Source: DAIQNV01 sp036788215 (lineage in GTDB: Bacteria; Planctomycetota; Phycisphaerae; Phycisphaerales; UBA1924). From it: a stretch of DNA of 28,835 bases. This document shows positions 1 through 7,611 of this stretch, one piece after another. The stretch spans positions 1-28,835 of the forward strand of contig DAIQNV010000040.1 in assembly GCA_036788215.1 (NCBI GenBank), in the 5' to 3' direction. The position numbers and the translations under genes are program-made. The notes beneath the pieces are model-generated. The model ran no database searches. It saw only the letters and a program-made list of their open reading frames with translations, and was not told where the DNA came from. Position 1 is the stretch's first letter. Every line of letters starts with the position of its first letter.

Positions 1-18
1 CCCGCCCCACCCCGACCC

Positions 19-573
19 TCAGTGATGCCCGCCCCCCGCGTCAAGCTCCCGCGACACCTCATCGATGATCTCGACCACCCGCTCAGCGGTCAGCACCTCG
101 TGCAGCCTCTCGCCCACCAGCGCCGCCGGCGCTGTCCCGCAGCTCCCCAGGCACTCGAGCTCGATCAGCGTGAACTTCCCGTCCCTCGTCGTCTCGCCCA
201 CCTCGATGCCCAGCTTCTGCCGGCACGCGTCGGTGATCGCCTGCTGCCCGCAGAACTCGCACGCGATCGACCGGCAGACCGAGATGACCACCTGGCCCTT
301 AGGCTTCAGCCAGTACTCCTCGTAGAAGGTCGCGGTGTCAAAGACATCCGAAGGCTGCACCTTCAGAAACTCCGCGATCTCCAGCATCGCCTGCTTGGGC
401 ACCCACCCGTACTCGTGCTGGATCAGGTGCAGCGCCGGCAGCAGCGCCGCCATCGTCGTCTCGTACCGCGGGAGGTAGACGTCGCGCAGCTGCGTGCGCA
501 TCGCCTCCGTCAGGTAAGGCTCGTCACGCTTCTCGACGCGCTGCGTCGCGGAGGGCTTGGTGATCCAGGCCAT
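19..573 (-). CDS. nuoE: NADH-quinone oxidoreductase subunit E (NuoE, 24-kDa [2Fe-2S] subunit)
   Basis: This 184-aa protein is the thioredoxin-fold [2Fe-2S] subunit of the NADH-oxidising arm of respiratory complex I, working with NuoF at the membrane's cytoplasmic face. The N-terminal helical part (about residues 22-90, with YGWVP and DVFDTATFYEEY) and the four cluster ligands are visible: C100 and C105 (C-x4-C in CRSIAC), then C141 and C145 (C-x3-C in CLGSC). Length is slightly above the usual 160-175 aa because of a short N-terminal extension and a Gly/His tail. The ATG start is supported by an AGGAG 8 nt upstream. The stop is 18 bp from the window edge, so the expected partner nuoF would lie just outside; this is inference. 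The gene diverges from the CPBP protease gene. Confidence 0.95.
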   Translation of the reverse strand: MAWITKPSATQRVEKRDEPYLTEAMRTQLRDVYLPRYETTMAALLPALHLIQHEYGWVPKQAMLEIAEFLKVQPSDVFDTATFYEEYWLKPKGQVVISVCRSIACEFCGQQAITDACRQKLGIEVGETTRDGKFTLIELECLGSCGTAPAALVGERLHEVLTAERVVEIIDEVSRELDAGGGHH

Positions 574-678
574 GAAGATCGCTCCTGAGGTCCCCGAAAC
601 GCGACGCGGGCCGTCGCGTACCAGTCCGGGAGGCTCATACTAGGAGATGGTCCAGAACCCGACCGACTCCGCAAGCCG

Positions 679-2163
679 ATGATGCCCCCGATGCCCAAAG
701 CCGCCCCACGCCCCACCACCCGCCCCCGCACCACGCCCGACCCGGGCTCCCCCCGGTCCCGCCTCGTCGCCCTCGTCCTCGCGATCATCCTCGGGGGCGT
801 CGCCTTCTCCCTCCAGAACATCCCCCCCATCCTCGAACTCGTCGACCGCGCCGCATCCCCCGCTCCGATCGGGGAGCCGGAGCCCGAAACCGCTCCGACC
901 ATCCGCCCCCCCGACTTCTCCACCCCCTTCGGCATCATGGGCAAGCTCTACATCAAGCTCGCCGACGCGGTCGCCGCAGATCCCAGCGCCATGCCCACCC
1001 TCGACAACTTCGCGACCGAACCGGCCGACCGGGTGAGGGCCGCGATCGTCGCCGCGGAGATCAATGGCCCCGAGGAAGCCCTGGACCGCCTCGCGACACT
1101 CGCCAGCGAACTCCCCGAGGACGCCGCCCTCCGCCAGGACGCCGCCGACCTCGCCATCCTCTACACCGAGGGCCCCGACGCCCTCCCCGAAGACGCCCGC
1201 GACCGGCTCGCCGCCCACCACGGCTTTTTCGGCGAGGTCGCCCTCACCCATGGCCTCCCCGACACCGATCCCGCCCGGGCCTCCCTCATCGAGGGGGGCG
1301 CGACGCTCCTCGCGGTCTTCGGCACGCTCGGGCTCATCTTCGGTGGCGCGATCCTCGCGGGGTGCGTCCTCTTCGTCGTGGGGATCGTCCTCCTCGCGAC
1401 CCGCGTCCTCCGCCCCCGCTTCCAGCCCCCCGAGCCCGGGGGCAGCGTGATGCTCGAGGTCTTCTGCTGGTTCGTCGGAGGCTTCCTGGTCGTCAGCCTC
1501 GGCGCCGACGTCGTCCGCAGCGTCGTCCAGAACGCCAACCCCGATGCCACCTGGCCCAACTACATCCCCCTCCTCGCGCAGTGGCTCCTGCTCCTCGCCC
1601 CGCTCTGGCCCCTTCTCCGGGGGATGACCAGGGCGGAGCTCGCCGACCGGATCGGCTGGAACACCGGCTCGGGCCTCTTCAAGGAGATGGGCTTCGGCGT
1701 CCTCGCCTACCTCGCGGGCCTGCCCATCTTCCTGGCGGGCGTCGCGCTGACGCTGGGCCTGATGACCCTCGTCGAGATCCTGCTGGGCGCCGACAACGCC
1801 GCCCCGCCCACCAGCCCGGTCGTCGAGATGGTCGCGGGGGGCAGCCCCCTCGCCCTGGTCCTGCTCTTCCTGCTCGCGACCGTCTGGGCGCCCCTCTGCG
1901 AGGAACTTGTCTTCCGCGGCGCCCTGCAACGCCACTTCCGGGGACGCCTCGGGCCCATCGCCGCGGGACTGGCCGCCGCAACGGTCTTCGGCTTCATGCA
2001 CGGCTACGGCCCGCTCTTCGTCTTCCCGCTGATCGCGCTGGGCTCGGTCTTCAGCATCATGCGGGAGCTGCGGGGCTCGCTCGTCCCCGCGATCACCGCC
2101 CACGCCCTGCACAACGCCACGGTGCTGATCGCGGTCTTGGTGCTGCTGCAGCTGGTGGGGTAG
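679..2163 (+). CDS. CPBP family intramembrane glutamic endopeptidase
   Basis: A 494-aa polytopic membrane protein with the CPBP (CAAX protease and bacteriocin-processing, Rce1-like) domain at its C-terminus. The catalytic motifs are all present: EExxxR (E408, E409, R413), FxxxH (F437 to H441) and HxxxN (H475 to N479). The first 250 residues hold a TM segment near residues 30-47, a soluble Asp/Ala-rich stretch (about 90-190) and two TM segments (about 205-240 and 255-280); this front part is much longer than in minimal CPBP proteases. Family members cleave prenylated proteins or peptides within the membrane; the substrate here is unknown. There is no clear Shine-Dalgarno before 679, so Met at 682 or 691 is also possible. 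No bacteriocin genes are nearby. Confidence 0.9.
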   Translation: MMPPMPKAAPRPTTRPRTTPDPGSPRSRLVALVLAIILGGVAFSLQNIPPILELVDRAASPAPIGEPEPETAPTIRPPDFSTPFGIMGKLYIKLADAVAADPSAMPTLDNFATEPADRVRAAIVAAEINGPEEALDRLATLASELPEDAALRQDAADLAILYTEGPDALPEDARDRLAAHHGFFGEVALTHGLPDTDPARASLIEGGATLLAVFGTLGLIFGGAILAGCVLFVVGIVLLATRVLRPRFQPPEPGGSVMLEVFCWFVGGFLVVSLGADVVRSVVQNANPDATWPNYIPLLAQWLLLLAPLWPLLRGMTRAELADRIGWNTGSGLFKEMGFGVLAYLAGLPIFLAGVALTLGLMTLVEILLGADNAAPPTSPVVEMVAGGSPLALVLLFLLATVWAPLCEELVFRGALQRHFRGRLGPIAAGLAAATVFGFMHGYGPLFVFPLIALGSVFSIMRELRGSLVPAITAHALHNATVLIAVLVLLQLVG

Positions 2164-2180
2164 AGCGGTCCACCCGAATC

Positions 2181-2263
2181 GGTGCCATTGACCTGCCACG
2201 CAGGTCAATGCTCGGTAGACACCTTGAAGACGCACGGACCCGCACAGCCGGGTCCGTGGCACC
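2181..2263. repeat. REP-like composite palindrome
   Basis: Two perfect 10-bp stems lie inside an outer inverted repeat. Hairpin A is 2187-2209 (ATTGACCTGC, loop CAC, GCAGGTCAAT). Hairpin B is 2233-2258 (CACGGACCCG, 6-nt loop, CGGGTCCGTG). The outer GGTGCC (2181-2186) pairs with GGCACC (2258-2263). Hairpin A has a sister copy at 26771-26801 with the same GGTGCCAYTGACCTG edge. It starts 18 bp after the CPBP stop and could help end that transcript, but has no T-tract. No RAYT transposase gene is in the window. Confidence 0.7.
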
Positions 2264-2307
2264 GTTGCCCGGCACCCGATCGCGCCGCACACTTCAAAAA
2301 GAAAGAA

Positions 2308-2465
2308 GGCCCATCGTCGTCCTTTCAGACGACAGTGGGCCGAGACGAGCACAGAGAGAGAGAAGGCTTTGCCGCGCCGTTTCCGGCGCAGCGAAGCCGA
2401 GACGAGCACAGAGAGAGAGATCCAATGAGAAGGGAACCGGCGTGCTCCGGTCAGGCTCCCTTTTT
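2308..2465 (+). ncRNA. Candidate structured RNA: two repeated hairpin units then a terminator-like stem
   Basis: Two long hairpins share one architecture. H1 (2308-2341) has a 14-bp stem beginning GGCCCA; H2 (2365-2398) has a 15-bp stem beginning GGCTTT. Both have a TTTC-containing loop and both contain one T.G wobble next to one C/A mismatch in the stem. Each is followed at once by the same 22-nt segment that begins GAGACGAGCACAG (2342-2363 and 2399-2420), so the unit repeats with a period of 57 bp. A stem at 2432-2460 followed by TTTTT (2461-2465) resembles an intrinsic terminator. No convincing ORF covers the region. It does not match 6S, SRP, tmRNA or RNase P hallmarks that I know. Transcription and strand are inferred. 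Confidence 0.45.
2432..2465 (+). terminator. Terminator-like stem with T5 tract
   Basis: Outer GGGA/TCCC and inner ACCGG/CCGGT pairs surround a 6-nt loop, with a bulge on the 3' side, followed directly by five Ts. It would end a plus-strand transcript covering the repeated hairpins at 2308-2420. Confidence 0.45.
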
Positions 2466-2967
2466 CTCCAATGCGGGCCCCGCTCGCTAGAGCACAGCCT
2501 CGCCTCCCTTACTCCTCCACCGCAGCGTTGCTTCCTGGGAAGCGAGCTACCGGAAGAAAGCGATCGCCCTGCCCCTTTCGGGCAACCGTCACCTCACCGC
2601 ATCACCCACGAGCACACCGATAGCTCCAACGATGCCGGGGCCAGACCCCGACGAGCATCGCTCGACTCAGCAACCCGAGACCGTTTGGGCTCAGATCACT
2701 CCGTGCTCCGCCCGCGAAGAAATGACCAACGCGGGGGGCCGGTGCAGGAAGTCCCGCACCGAGCAGTCTTCAGTTGTTGTCAGGAGTCGCCCCTCTGGCC
2801 CGAACGGCCTGGGTCGGCTCCCCTTTCTCTCCGAACCACCCGGAAGATACCGGGCCCGCACAACCGACACAAGCCCCCAGACGCGTTTTTTCTCAATTTT
2901 CGTTGGCACCCCGCCAAATCGTTCTTTGGCCGAGACCGAGCCCCCACCCGACTAGCATCCGCCCGCC
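2466..2967. other. Non-coding stretch between the candidate RNA and the permease gene
   Basis: I see no gene here. The sequence has less extreme GC than coding neighbours and several small stems: CGGTGC/GCACCG around 2740-2761, CCCGG/CCGGG around 2839-2855, and GCCC-CTTTC-GGGC around 2570-2583. CGAGCA-type motifs near 2609 and 2651 loosely recall the 22-nt repeat upstream. A T-rich patch (2886-2900) lies about 70 bp before the permease start. Open frames on both strands have no start signal or recognisable protein content. Confidence 0.4.
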
Positions 2968-4806
2968 ATGCCCCCCTTTCTCCGCGCCCTGCTCGACCTG
3001 GGCCCCACCAACCCGATCGCGGTCCGCCTCGTCCAGTCGGGCTCCCGTCGCTCGCGCGACTTCTTTATGCGCTCGGGCTACCTCGCGGTCCTCATCATCG
3101 CCCTGCTCTGGCTCCTGCTGCTCAACGCGGGCGGCGCGACCATCAGCTACCGCCAGCTCGCCGAAGCCGGCGCGTCGAGCTTCGTCGCGATCGCGTATCT
3201 CCAGATCGCGCTGATCTGCATCCTCACGCCGGTCGTCATGGCGGGCGCCATCGCGCAGGAAGCCAACCCCCGCACCTGGGACATCCTGCTCACCACGCCC
3301 CTCAGCCCGGGACAGATCGTGCTGGGCAACCTCATGGGCCGCCTCTTCTTCATCCTCGCGCTGCTGCTCGCGTCGCTCCCCCTCTTCGCGATCACGCAGT
3401 ACTTCGGGGGCGTCCCGGCGGAAGCCATCTTCGCCAGCTACCTCGTCGCGGGCGGCGCCGCGCTCCTCGTCGGCGCCTCCGCCATCGCGCTCTCCGTCAG
3501 CCGGCTCGTCGGCAGACGCGCCGTCTTCGCCTTCTACATCGCGGTCGTCAGCATCATCGCCGCCACCGCCGCGGGCGACGCCCTGCTGCAGCAGGCTGCG
3601 GGCGCGGGCGTCACCTGGCTCACCGCGTTCAACCCCTTCCTCGCGCTCCGCGCGCTCCTCAACCCCGCCACCTACCCCCGCGCCGAGGCGGGCACACAGA
3701 CCGGTCTCGCGATCCTCTTCCTCGAGCGCCCCGTCACCACCTGGATCCTCTTCAGCACGCTGCTCAGCGCCTTCCTCATCGCCGCCAGCGCCCTGACCGT
3801 CCGCGTCGGGGGGCTCGGCGCGGTCGCGCGCCCATCGCGCCGGGGCAAGTCCATCCAGGACGCGGAGGGCGCCGAGCACCGCGCCCCGCGCCCCGTCTGG
3901 AACAACCCCATCGCCTGGCGCGAAGCCGCGGCCCGCAACAGCACCTTCTGGCGCATCGTCGCCCGCTGGTCGTTCGTCGCGATGGGCGTGCTCTTCGGCA
4001 TCGGGCTCATCCTCGCCTACCACACCGGGCGTCTCGACCCCCAGCAGTTCCGCGCGATCCTGCTCGCCGCGGTCTGGACCGAGAGCACCGTCATCGCGCT
4101 CATCGCCATCAACGCCAGCGCCACCGCGATCAGCCGCGAACGCGAGGATGGCACGCTCGACCTCCTGCTCACCACGCCCATCCAGCCCGGCGACTACCTC
4201 ACCGGCAAGCTGCGCGGGCTCATCGCCTACCTGCTGCCCCTGCTCGCGGTCCCCGTCGGCACGCTCGCCCTCGCGGGGGGCTATTTCGGGCTCGACGCCC
4301 TGGGCAACCCGCAGGGGGCGACCGTCACCCACGCGGTCGGCGAAGCGGGCGAACTCGCCACCTTCCCCATCGTGCTGCCCGAAGCGGGCGCGATCGCCGC
4401 CCTCGTCCTCGTCCCCTTCGTCGCCTTCTGCGTCATGGTCGGGCTCAAGTGGAGCCTGCAGAGCCGGGGCACCATCGGATCGGTCGTCGCCACCGTGGGC
4501 GTCGTCATCGCGGTCGCCGGCACCATCGGCCTGTGCGGCTGGCAGAGCGGGCAGTCGCTCGCGGTCGTCGGCCCCACCTTCGCGGGCCTCAGCCCCGCGA
4601 GCGCCCTCTTCGCGGTCGTCAACCCCTTCGAGGGCCTCCGCGACACCGCCGCCGCCTCGACCACATCGCTCGACGGCGCCCGCATCGGCCTCGCCATCGG
4701 CGCCGCCCTGGCGATCCTGCTCTACGGCGTCGTCGTGTGGGCCCTGCACGCCAGCATGGTCCGCACCTTCGACATGACCGTCCGCAAGCTCGCCGGCGAA
4801 CGCTGA
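2968..4806 (+). CDS. ABC-2 type transporter permease with two permease modules
   Basis: A 612-aa integral membrane protein with two successive ABC-2 (NosY/YhaP-like) permease halves. Each half starts with the short signature that follows the first TM helices: QEANPRTWDILLTTP about residues 95-110, and SREREDGTLDLLLTTP about 390-405. About a dozen hydrophobic segments are visible, split by a hydrophilic linker near residues 285-325. Proteins of this family form the membrane channel of ABC exporters and need a separate ATPase subunit, but none is in this window and no transmembrane partner is adjacent, so the substrate is unknown. The ATG at 2968 has only a weak ribosome-binding site. The gene converges on rpoN. 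Confidence 0.85.
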   Translation: MPPFLRALLDLGPTNPIAVRLVQSGSRRSRDFFMRSGYLAVLIIALLWLLLLNAGGATISYRQLAEAGASSFVAIAYLQIALICILTPVVMAGAIAQEANPRTWDILLTTPLSPGQIVLGNLMGRLFFILALLLASLPLFAITQYFGGVPAEAIFASYLVAGGAALLVGASAIALSVSRLVGRRAVFAFYIAVVSIIAATAAGDALLQQAAGAGVTWLTAFNPFLALRALLNPATYPRAEAGTQTGLAILFLERPVTTWILFSTLLSAFLIAASALTVRVGGLGAVARPSRRGKSIQDAEGAEHRAPRPVWNNPIAWREAAARNSTFWRIVARWSFVAMGVLFGIGLILAYHTGRLDPQQFRAILLAAVWTESTVIALIAINASATAISREREDGTLDLLLTTPIQPGDYLTGKLRGLIAYLLPLLAVPVGTLALAGGYFGLDALGNPQGATVTHAVGEAGELATFPIVLPEAGAIAALVLVPFVAFCVMVGLKWSLQSRGTIGSVVATVGVVIAVAGTIGLCGWQSGQSLAVVGPTFAGLSPASALFAVVNPFEGLRDTAAASTTSLDGARIGLAIGAALAILLYGVVVWALHASMVRTFDMTVRKLAGER

Positions 4807-4828
4807 CAACCTCCTGGCGCTCAGACCA

Positions 4829-4856
4829 TTTGGCCATTTGCAAGTGTGGCCCTTTG
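4829..4856. repeat. AAAGGGCC/ATTTGG intergenic element, copy 1
   Basis: The plus strand reads TTTGGCCATTTGCAAGTG then TGGCCCTTTG. It closely matches copies at 23695-23730 and 25487-25514. This copy lies between the convergent permease and rpoN genes and is the most diverged of the three. Confidence 0.55.
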
Positions 4857-4903
4857 CTGGAGCGGCTATGTCTCAGGCGTAGCGGCGTACTTCCGCTCAG
4901 GCC

Positions 4904-4958
4904 CGCCGGATTCCATCCGGCGCGGCCGTACAGGAGCGAGTGTGCGCCCGGAGGGCGC
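4904..4958. terminator. Paired hairpins between convergent permease and rpoN genes
   Basis: Two perfect stems: 4904-4922 (CGCCGGAT, loop TCC, ATCCGGCG) and 4944-4958 (GCGCCC, loop GGA, GGGCGC). Both sit 22-76 bp beyond the rpoN stop on the minus strand and beyond the permease stop on the plus strand. There is no T-tract, so a role as bidirectional terminator or REP-like element is inferred from position. Confidence 0.4.
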
Positions 4959-4979
4959 TACGGAGCGGAAGAAACGGCT

Positions 4980-6554
4980 CTAAAACGCCTTCCGCATCCG
5001 CGCACTGGGCACGCCCAACTGATCGCGGTACTTCGCCACCGTCCGCCGCGCGATCTCGATGCCCTGCCCCTGCAGGCGCTTCGCGATCGCCTCGTCGCTC
5101 AGGGGCTTCTTTTTGTCCTCGCCCTCGATCAATTCGGTCATCGCCGCCTTCACAGCGCTGGAACTGACGTCCTCCCCGCTCTCGGTCGCCAGCCCGCCGG
5201 TGAAGAACCCGCGCAGGGGGACCACGCCCCGGGGCGTCTGGATCCACTTCTCGCTCACCGCACGGCTCACCGTCGCGACATGGATCCCGAGCTGCTCGGC
5301 GACCTGCGTCATGGGCAGGGGCTTCAGCGCCGCCGGCCCATAGTCGAAGTACTCCCGCTGCTCCTCGATCACCACCTGCACGACCCGCAGGAGCGTCGTG
5401 CGGCGCTGCTCCACCGCCTCCATCAGCCACTGCGCGTTGCTCAGGTTCTTCTTGAGGAACTCGCGGTCGCGCTTGGGCACCGCGCGGTCCTTGCTCATGT
5501 GCGCGTACTCGCGGTTGAGCTGCAGCACCGGCAGGCGGTTGTCGTTGAGATACGCGATGTAGCGGTCGTCGGTCTCGTCGTAGTCGACGATCACGTCGGG
5601 CACGACGGGCCTCGCCGATTCCTCCGTCAGGCGCCCCGCCGGGCTCAGGCTCAGCCGGCGCAGCGCCTCCAGCACGCCCCGGATCTCGTCGACCGCGTAC
5701 CCCGTCGCGTCGGCGATCTTCGGGAGCCGGTTCTTCATCAGGTCCTCGAGGTGCTCGCCCACGACCACCCGGGCACGCGCCATCGTCGCCATGTCCGCGA
5801 TCGCCGCGACCTCGCCGTCCCCCGCCCGCAGCTCGCCCGCCAGGGCCGCGTCGATCTGCAGCAGCAGGCACTCCCGCGCGTCCCGCGCCGCGACGCCCGC
5901 CGGCTCGAGCAGGATCTGCACCGCCTCGAGCGCCTCTTCGAGATCCTCAACCGATACGGGCCACGCCCCCCACTCCGCCCGCCACCCCTCGGGCCTCGCC
6001 GCCTTCTCCCGCACCTCCGCGAGCGTCACCCGCAGATACCCGTCGTCCTCGAGGAACGAGATGATCACCCGCCCGAGCGTCCGCATCCGCTCGTCGACAT
6101 CCACCACCGCCCACTGGCGGACGAGCTGATCCTGCAGGGGCTCGGCGCGCGACGGCGCGTTCGCCATCGCTTCCATCTTCCCGTCCGACTCGCCATTGAG
6201 GCGCGATCGCGACCCCGGCTCCCACTCGGGCTCCCACTCCCGGTCCTTCGCCCGCGCATCCTCGTCGAACGCGTTCTCCGTCGCCTCGGGGTTCAGTTCC
6301 TCGAAGGCGTCCAGGCGCTCGAAGTCGTCCGCCGCCTCGCCCCCCGCGTCCTCGCGTTGAACCCCGTCCCACTCCTCGGGCTCGATCTCGACGAGCTCGA
6401 GCGTCGGGTTGCTGCTGAGCTCCTCCTCGATGCGCTGCTCGAGCTCCGCGAGCGACATCTGCAGGATCTCCATCGACTGGATCATCCTGGGCGCCAGCTT
6501 CATCTGCTGGCCCATCCGCATCGACTGCCCAGTCTCGAACCGCATGCCGGTCAA
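4980..6554 (-). CDS. rpoN: RNA polymerase sigma-54 factor RpoN
   Basis: This 524-aa protein is sigma-54, which directs RNA polymerase to -24/-12 promoters and needs an AAA+ activator to melt DNA. Region I is the Gln/Leu-rich N-terminus (about residues 11-55, QMKLAPRMIQSMEILQMS). Region II is acidic (about 60-130). The core-binding domain follows, then a helix-turn-helix (MTQVAEQLGIHVATVSRAV, about residues 410-430), and the diagnostic RpoN box ARRTVAKYR at about 502-510, near the C-terminus. Length is typical. The start is chosen at 6554; a second Met three codons in is an alternative. It is divergent from the DUF3800 gene with 29 bp between start codons. No enhancer-binding protein gene is in the window. 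Confidence 0.96.
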   Translation of the reverse strand: MTGMRFETGQSMRMGQQMKLAPRMIQSMEILQMSLAELEQRIEEELSSNPTLELVEIEPEEWDGVQREDAGGEAADDFERLDAFEELNPEATENAFDEDARAKDREWEPEWEPGSRSRLNGESDGKMEAMANAPSRAEPLQDQLVRQWAVVDVDERMRTLGRVIISFLEDDGYLRVTLAEVREKAARPEGWRAEWGAWPVSVEDLEEALEAVQILLEPAGVAARDARECLLLQIDAALAGELRAGDGEVAAIADMATMARARVVVGEHLEDLMKNRLPKIADATGYAVDEIRGVLEALRRLSLSPAGRLTEESARPVVPDVIVDYDETDDRYIAYLNDNRLPVLQLNREYAHMSKDRAVPKRDREFLKKNLSNAQWLMEAVEQRRTTLLRVVQVVIEEQREYFDYGPAALKPLPMTQVAEQLGIHVATVSRAVSEKWIQTPRGVVPLRGFFTGGLATESGEDVSSSAVKAAMTELIEGEDKKKPLSDEAIAKRLQGQGIEIARRTVAKYRDQLGVPSARMRKAF

Positions 6555-6583
6555 GCGGCAACTCCTCTACACTCGCTGCCGCC

Positions 6584-7441
6584 ATGGCGCGAGAGCTGGT
6601 CATCTATTGCGACGAATCGGTCTCGAACGGAGAGTTCTTCTCCAACTTCTACGGGGGCCTGCTGGTCGAATCGCAGCACGTCGAGCCCATCAGAACGGAG
6701 CTCACCGACCTCAAGACTGCGCTTGGGATCACGGGCGAGATCAAGTGGGAGCGCGTCAACACTTCGGTGGCCGACCGCTATATCGAGTTCATGACGAGCC
6801 TGTTCGCCCTCGTCGGGACCGGCCGGATCAAGATCCGCGTGATGTTCACGCAGAACCGCCATGTTGCCACGCTCACGCCGGAGCAGCGCGAAACCGGCTA
6901 CACCCGGCTCTACTACCAGTTCATCAAACACGCGTTCGGCCTGCAGTGCGCCGGAACGCCCGGCGAGGCCACCCGCCTGCGGCTCATGCTCGACCAGCTC
7001 CCCGCGAACCGTGAACAGGTCGCTCGCTTCCGCGGCTACCTGAGCGCCCTCACCCACCAGCCGGACTTCCGGCGAGCACAGATCGAGGTCCCGCGTGAAC
7101 AAATCGCCGAGATCGATTCCAAGGAGCACATCCTGGCCCAGGCTCTCGATGTTGTGCTCGGCTCCATGGCGTTCTATCTGAACGACAGGCACCTGGCGAA
7201 GCCAGCCGGCGCCCGAATTCGGAGCAAACGCACGCGGGAGAAGGAGCGCGTGTACAAGCACATCAACGCCTGCATCCGAAAGATCTACCCACGGTTCAAT
7301 GTCGGCGTCTCCACCGGGCAACCCAACGGCCCCAGCGACCGCTGGAACCACGCCTATCGGCACTGGCTCTTCGTGCCGAAAGGCGCAGGTGTCGACAACA
7401 GCCTGACAAAACGAAAAAAACCCCGCGACCGCTATGGCTGA
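6584..7441 (+). CDS. DUF3800 domain-containing protein
   Basis: A 285-aa soluble protein with the DUF3800 start signature YCDES (residues 8-12), followed by a strand GGLLVES and a conserved IKWERV segment (about 62-67). DUF3800 proteins are thought to have an RNase H-like fold with acidic active-site residues, here D10 and E11 plus later acidic residues such as D144 near the middle; the biochemical role is unknown. They often occur in mobile or defence-associated DNA. The gene is visibly lower in GC than its neighbours (about 53% in the 60 bases from 6601), which suggests transfer. There is no clear Shine-Dalgarno. The C-terminus is basic (KRKKPRDR). Its start lies 29 bp from the rpoN start, on the opposite strand. 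Confidence 0.82.
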   Translation: MARELVIYCDESVSNGEFFSNFYGGLLVESQHVEPIRTELTDLKTALGITGEIKWERVNTSVADRYIEFMTSLFALVGTGRIKIRVMFTQNRHVATLTPEQRETGYTRLYYQFIKHAFGLQCAGTPGEATRLRLMLDQLPANREQVARFRGYLSALTHQPDFRRAQIEVPREQIAEIDSKEHILAQALDVVLGSMAFYLNDRHLAKPAGARIRSKRTREKERVYKHINACIRKIYPRFNVGVSTGQPNGPSDRWNHAYRHWLFVPKGAGVDNSLTKRKKPRDRYG

Positions 7442-7449
7442 TGCCGTGA

Positions 7450-7466
7450 TCCGCGTGGAACGCGGA
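7450..7466 (+). terminator. Small perfect hairpin after the DUF3800 gene
   Basis: TCCGCGT, loop GGA, ACGCGGA, starting 9 bp after the stop codon. It lacks a T-tract, so terminator function is only suggested by position. Confidence 0.35.
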
Positions 7467-7572
7467 CCTTCGCGGGTCGCAGGGCTATACCTATATCGTA
7501 CGAAAAACCCAGCGGGAGGCTCGCCGGAACCGACAAAAATCTGGAAACCGCCGGCGCGGGACATCCCCCCAC

Positions 7573-7604
7573 TCCGTCTCTCCGTCTCTCCGTCTCTCCG
7601 TCTC
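7573..7604. repeat. Octamer tandem array, four copies of TCCGTCTC
   Basis: Four perfect 8-bp units lie just beyond the 3' end of recR. The array belongs to the same class of 8-bp repeats as those at 23641-23696, 25223-25333, 25434-25488 and 26913-26936, all built on CGTNNCTY. Confidence 0.85.
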
Positions 7605-7611
7605 TTCCCCC

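Noticed and set aside
640..2409. A 589-aa minus-strand frame opposite the CPBP gene
   Set aside because: Its composition (Glu/Gly/Asp/Arg repeats) is typical of an antisense frame. The plus-strand CPBP gene has complete catalytic motifs.
2726..2765. Resemblance of GCAGGAAGTCCCGCAC to the RNase P RNA core or the SRP RNA loop
   Set aside because: The other universally conserved segments of either RNA are absent nearby, so the match is treated as chance.
1362..6794. A 1810-aa open frame on the plus strand
   Set aside because: It is an Arg/Pro-rich shadow that runs through the CPBP and permease genes in another frame and antisense through rpoN. Long spurious frames are expected at about 70% G+C.
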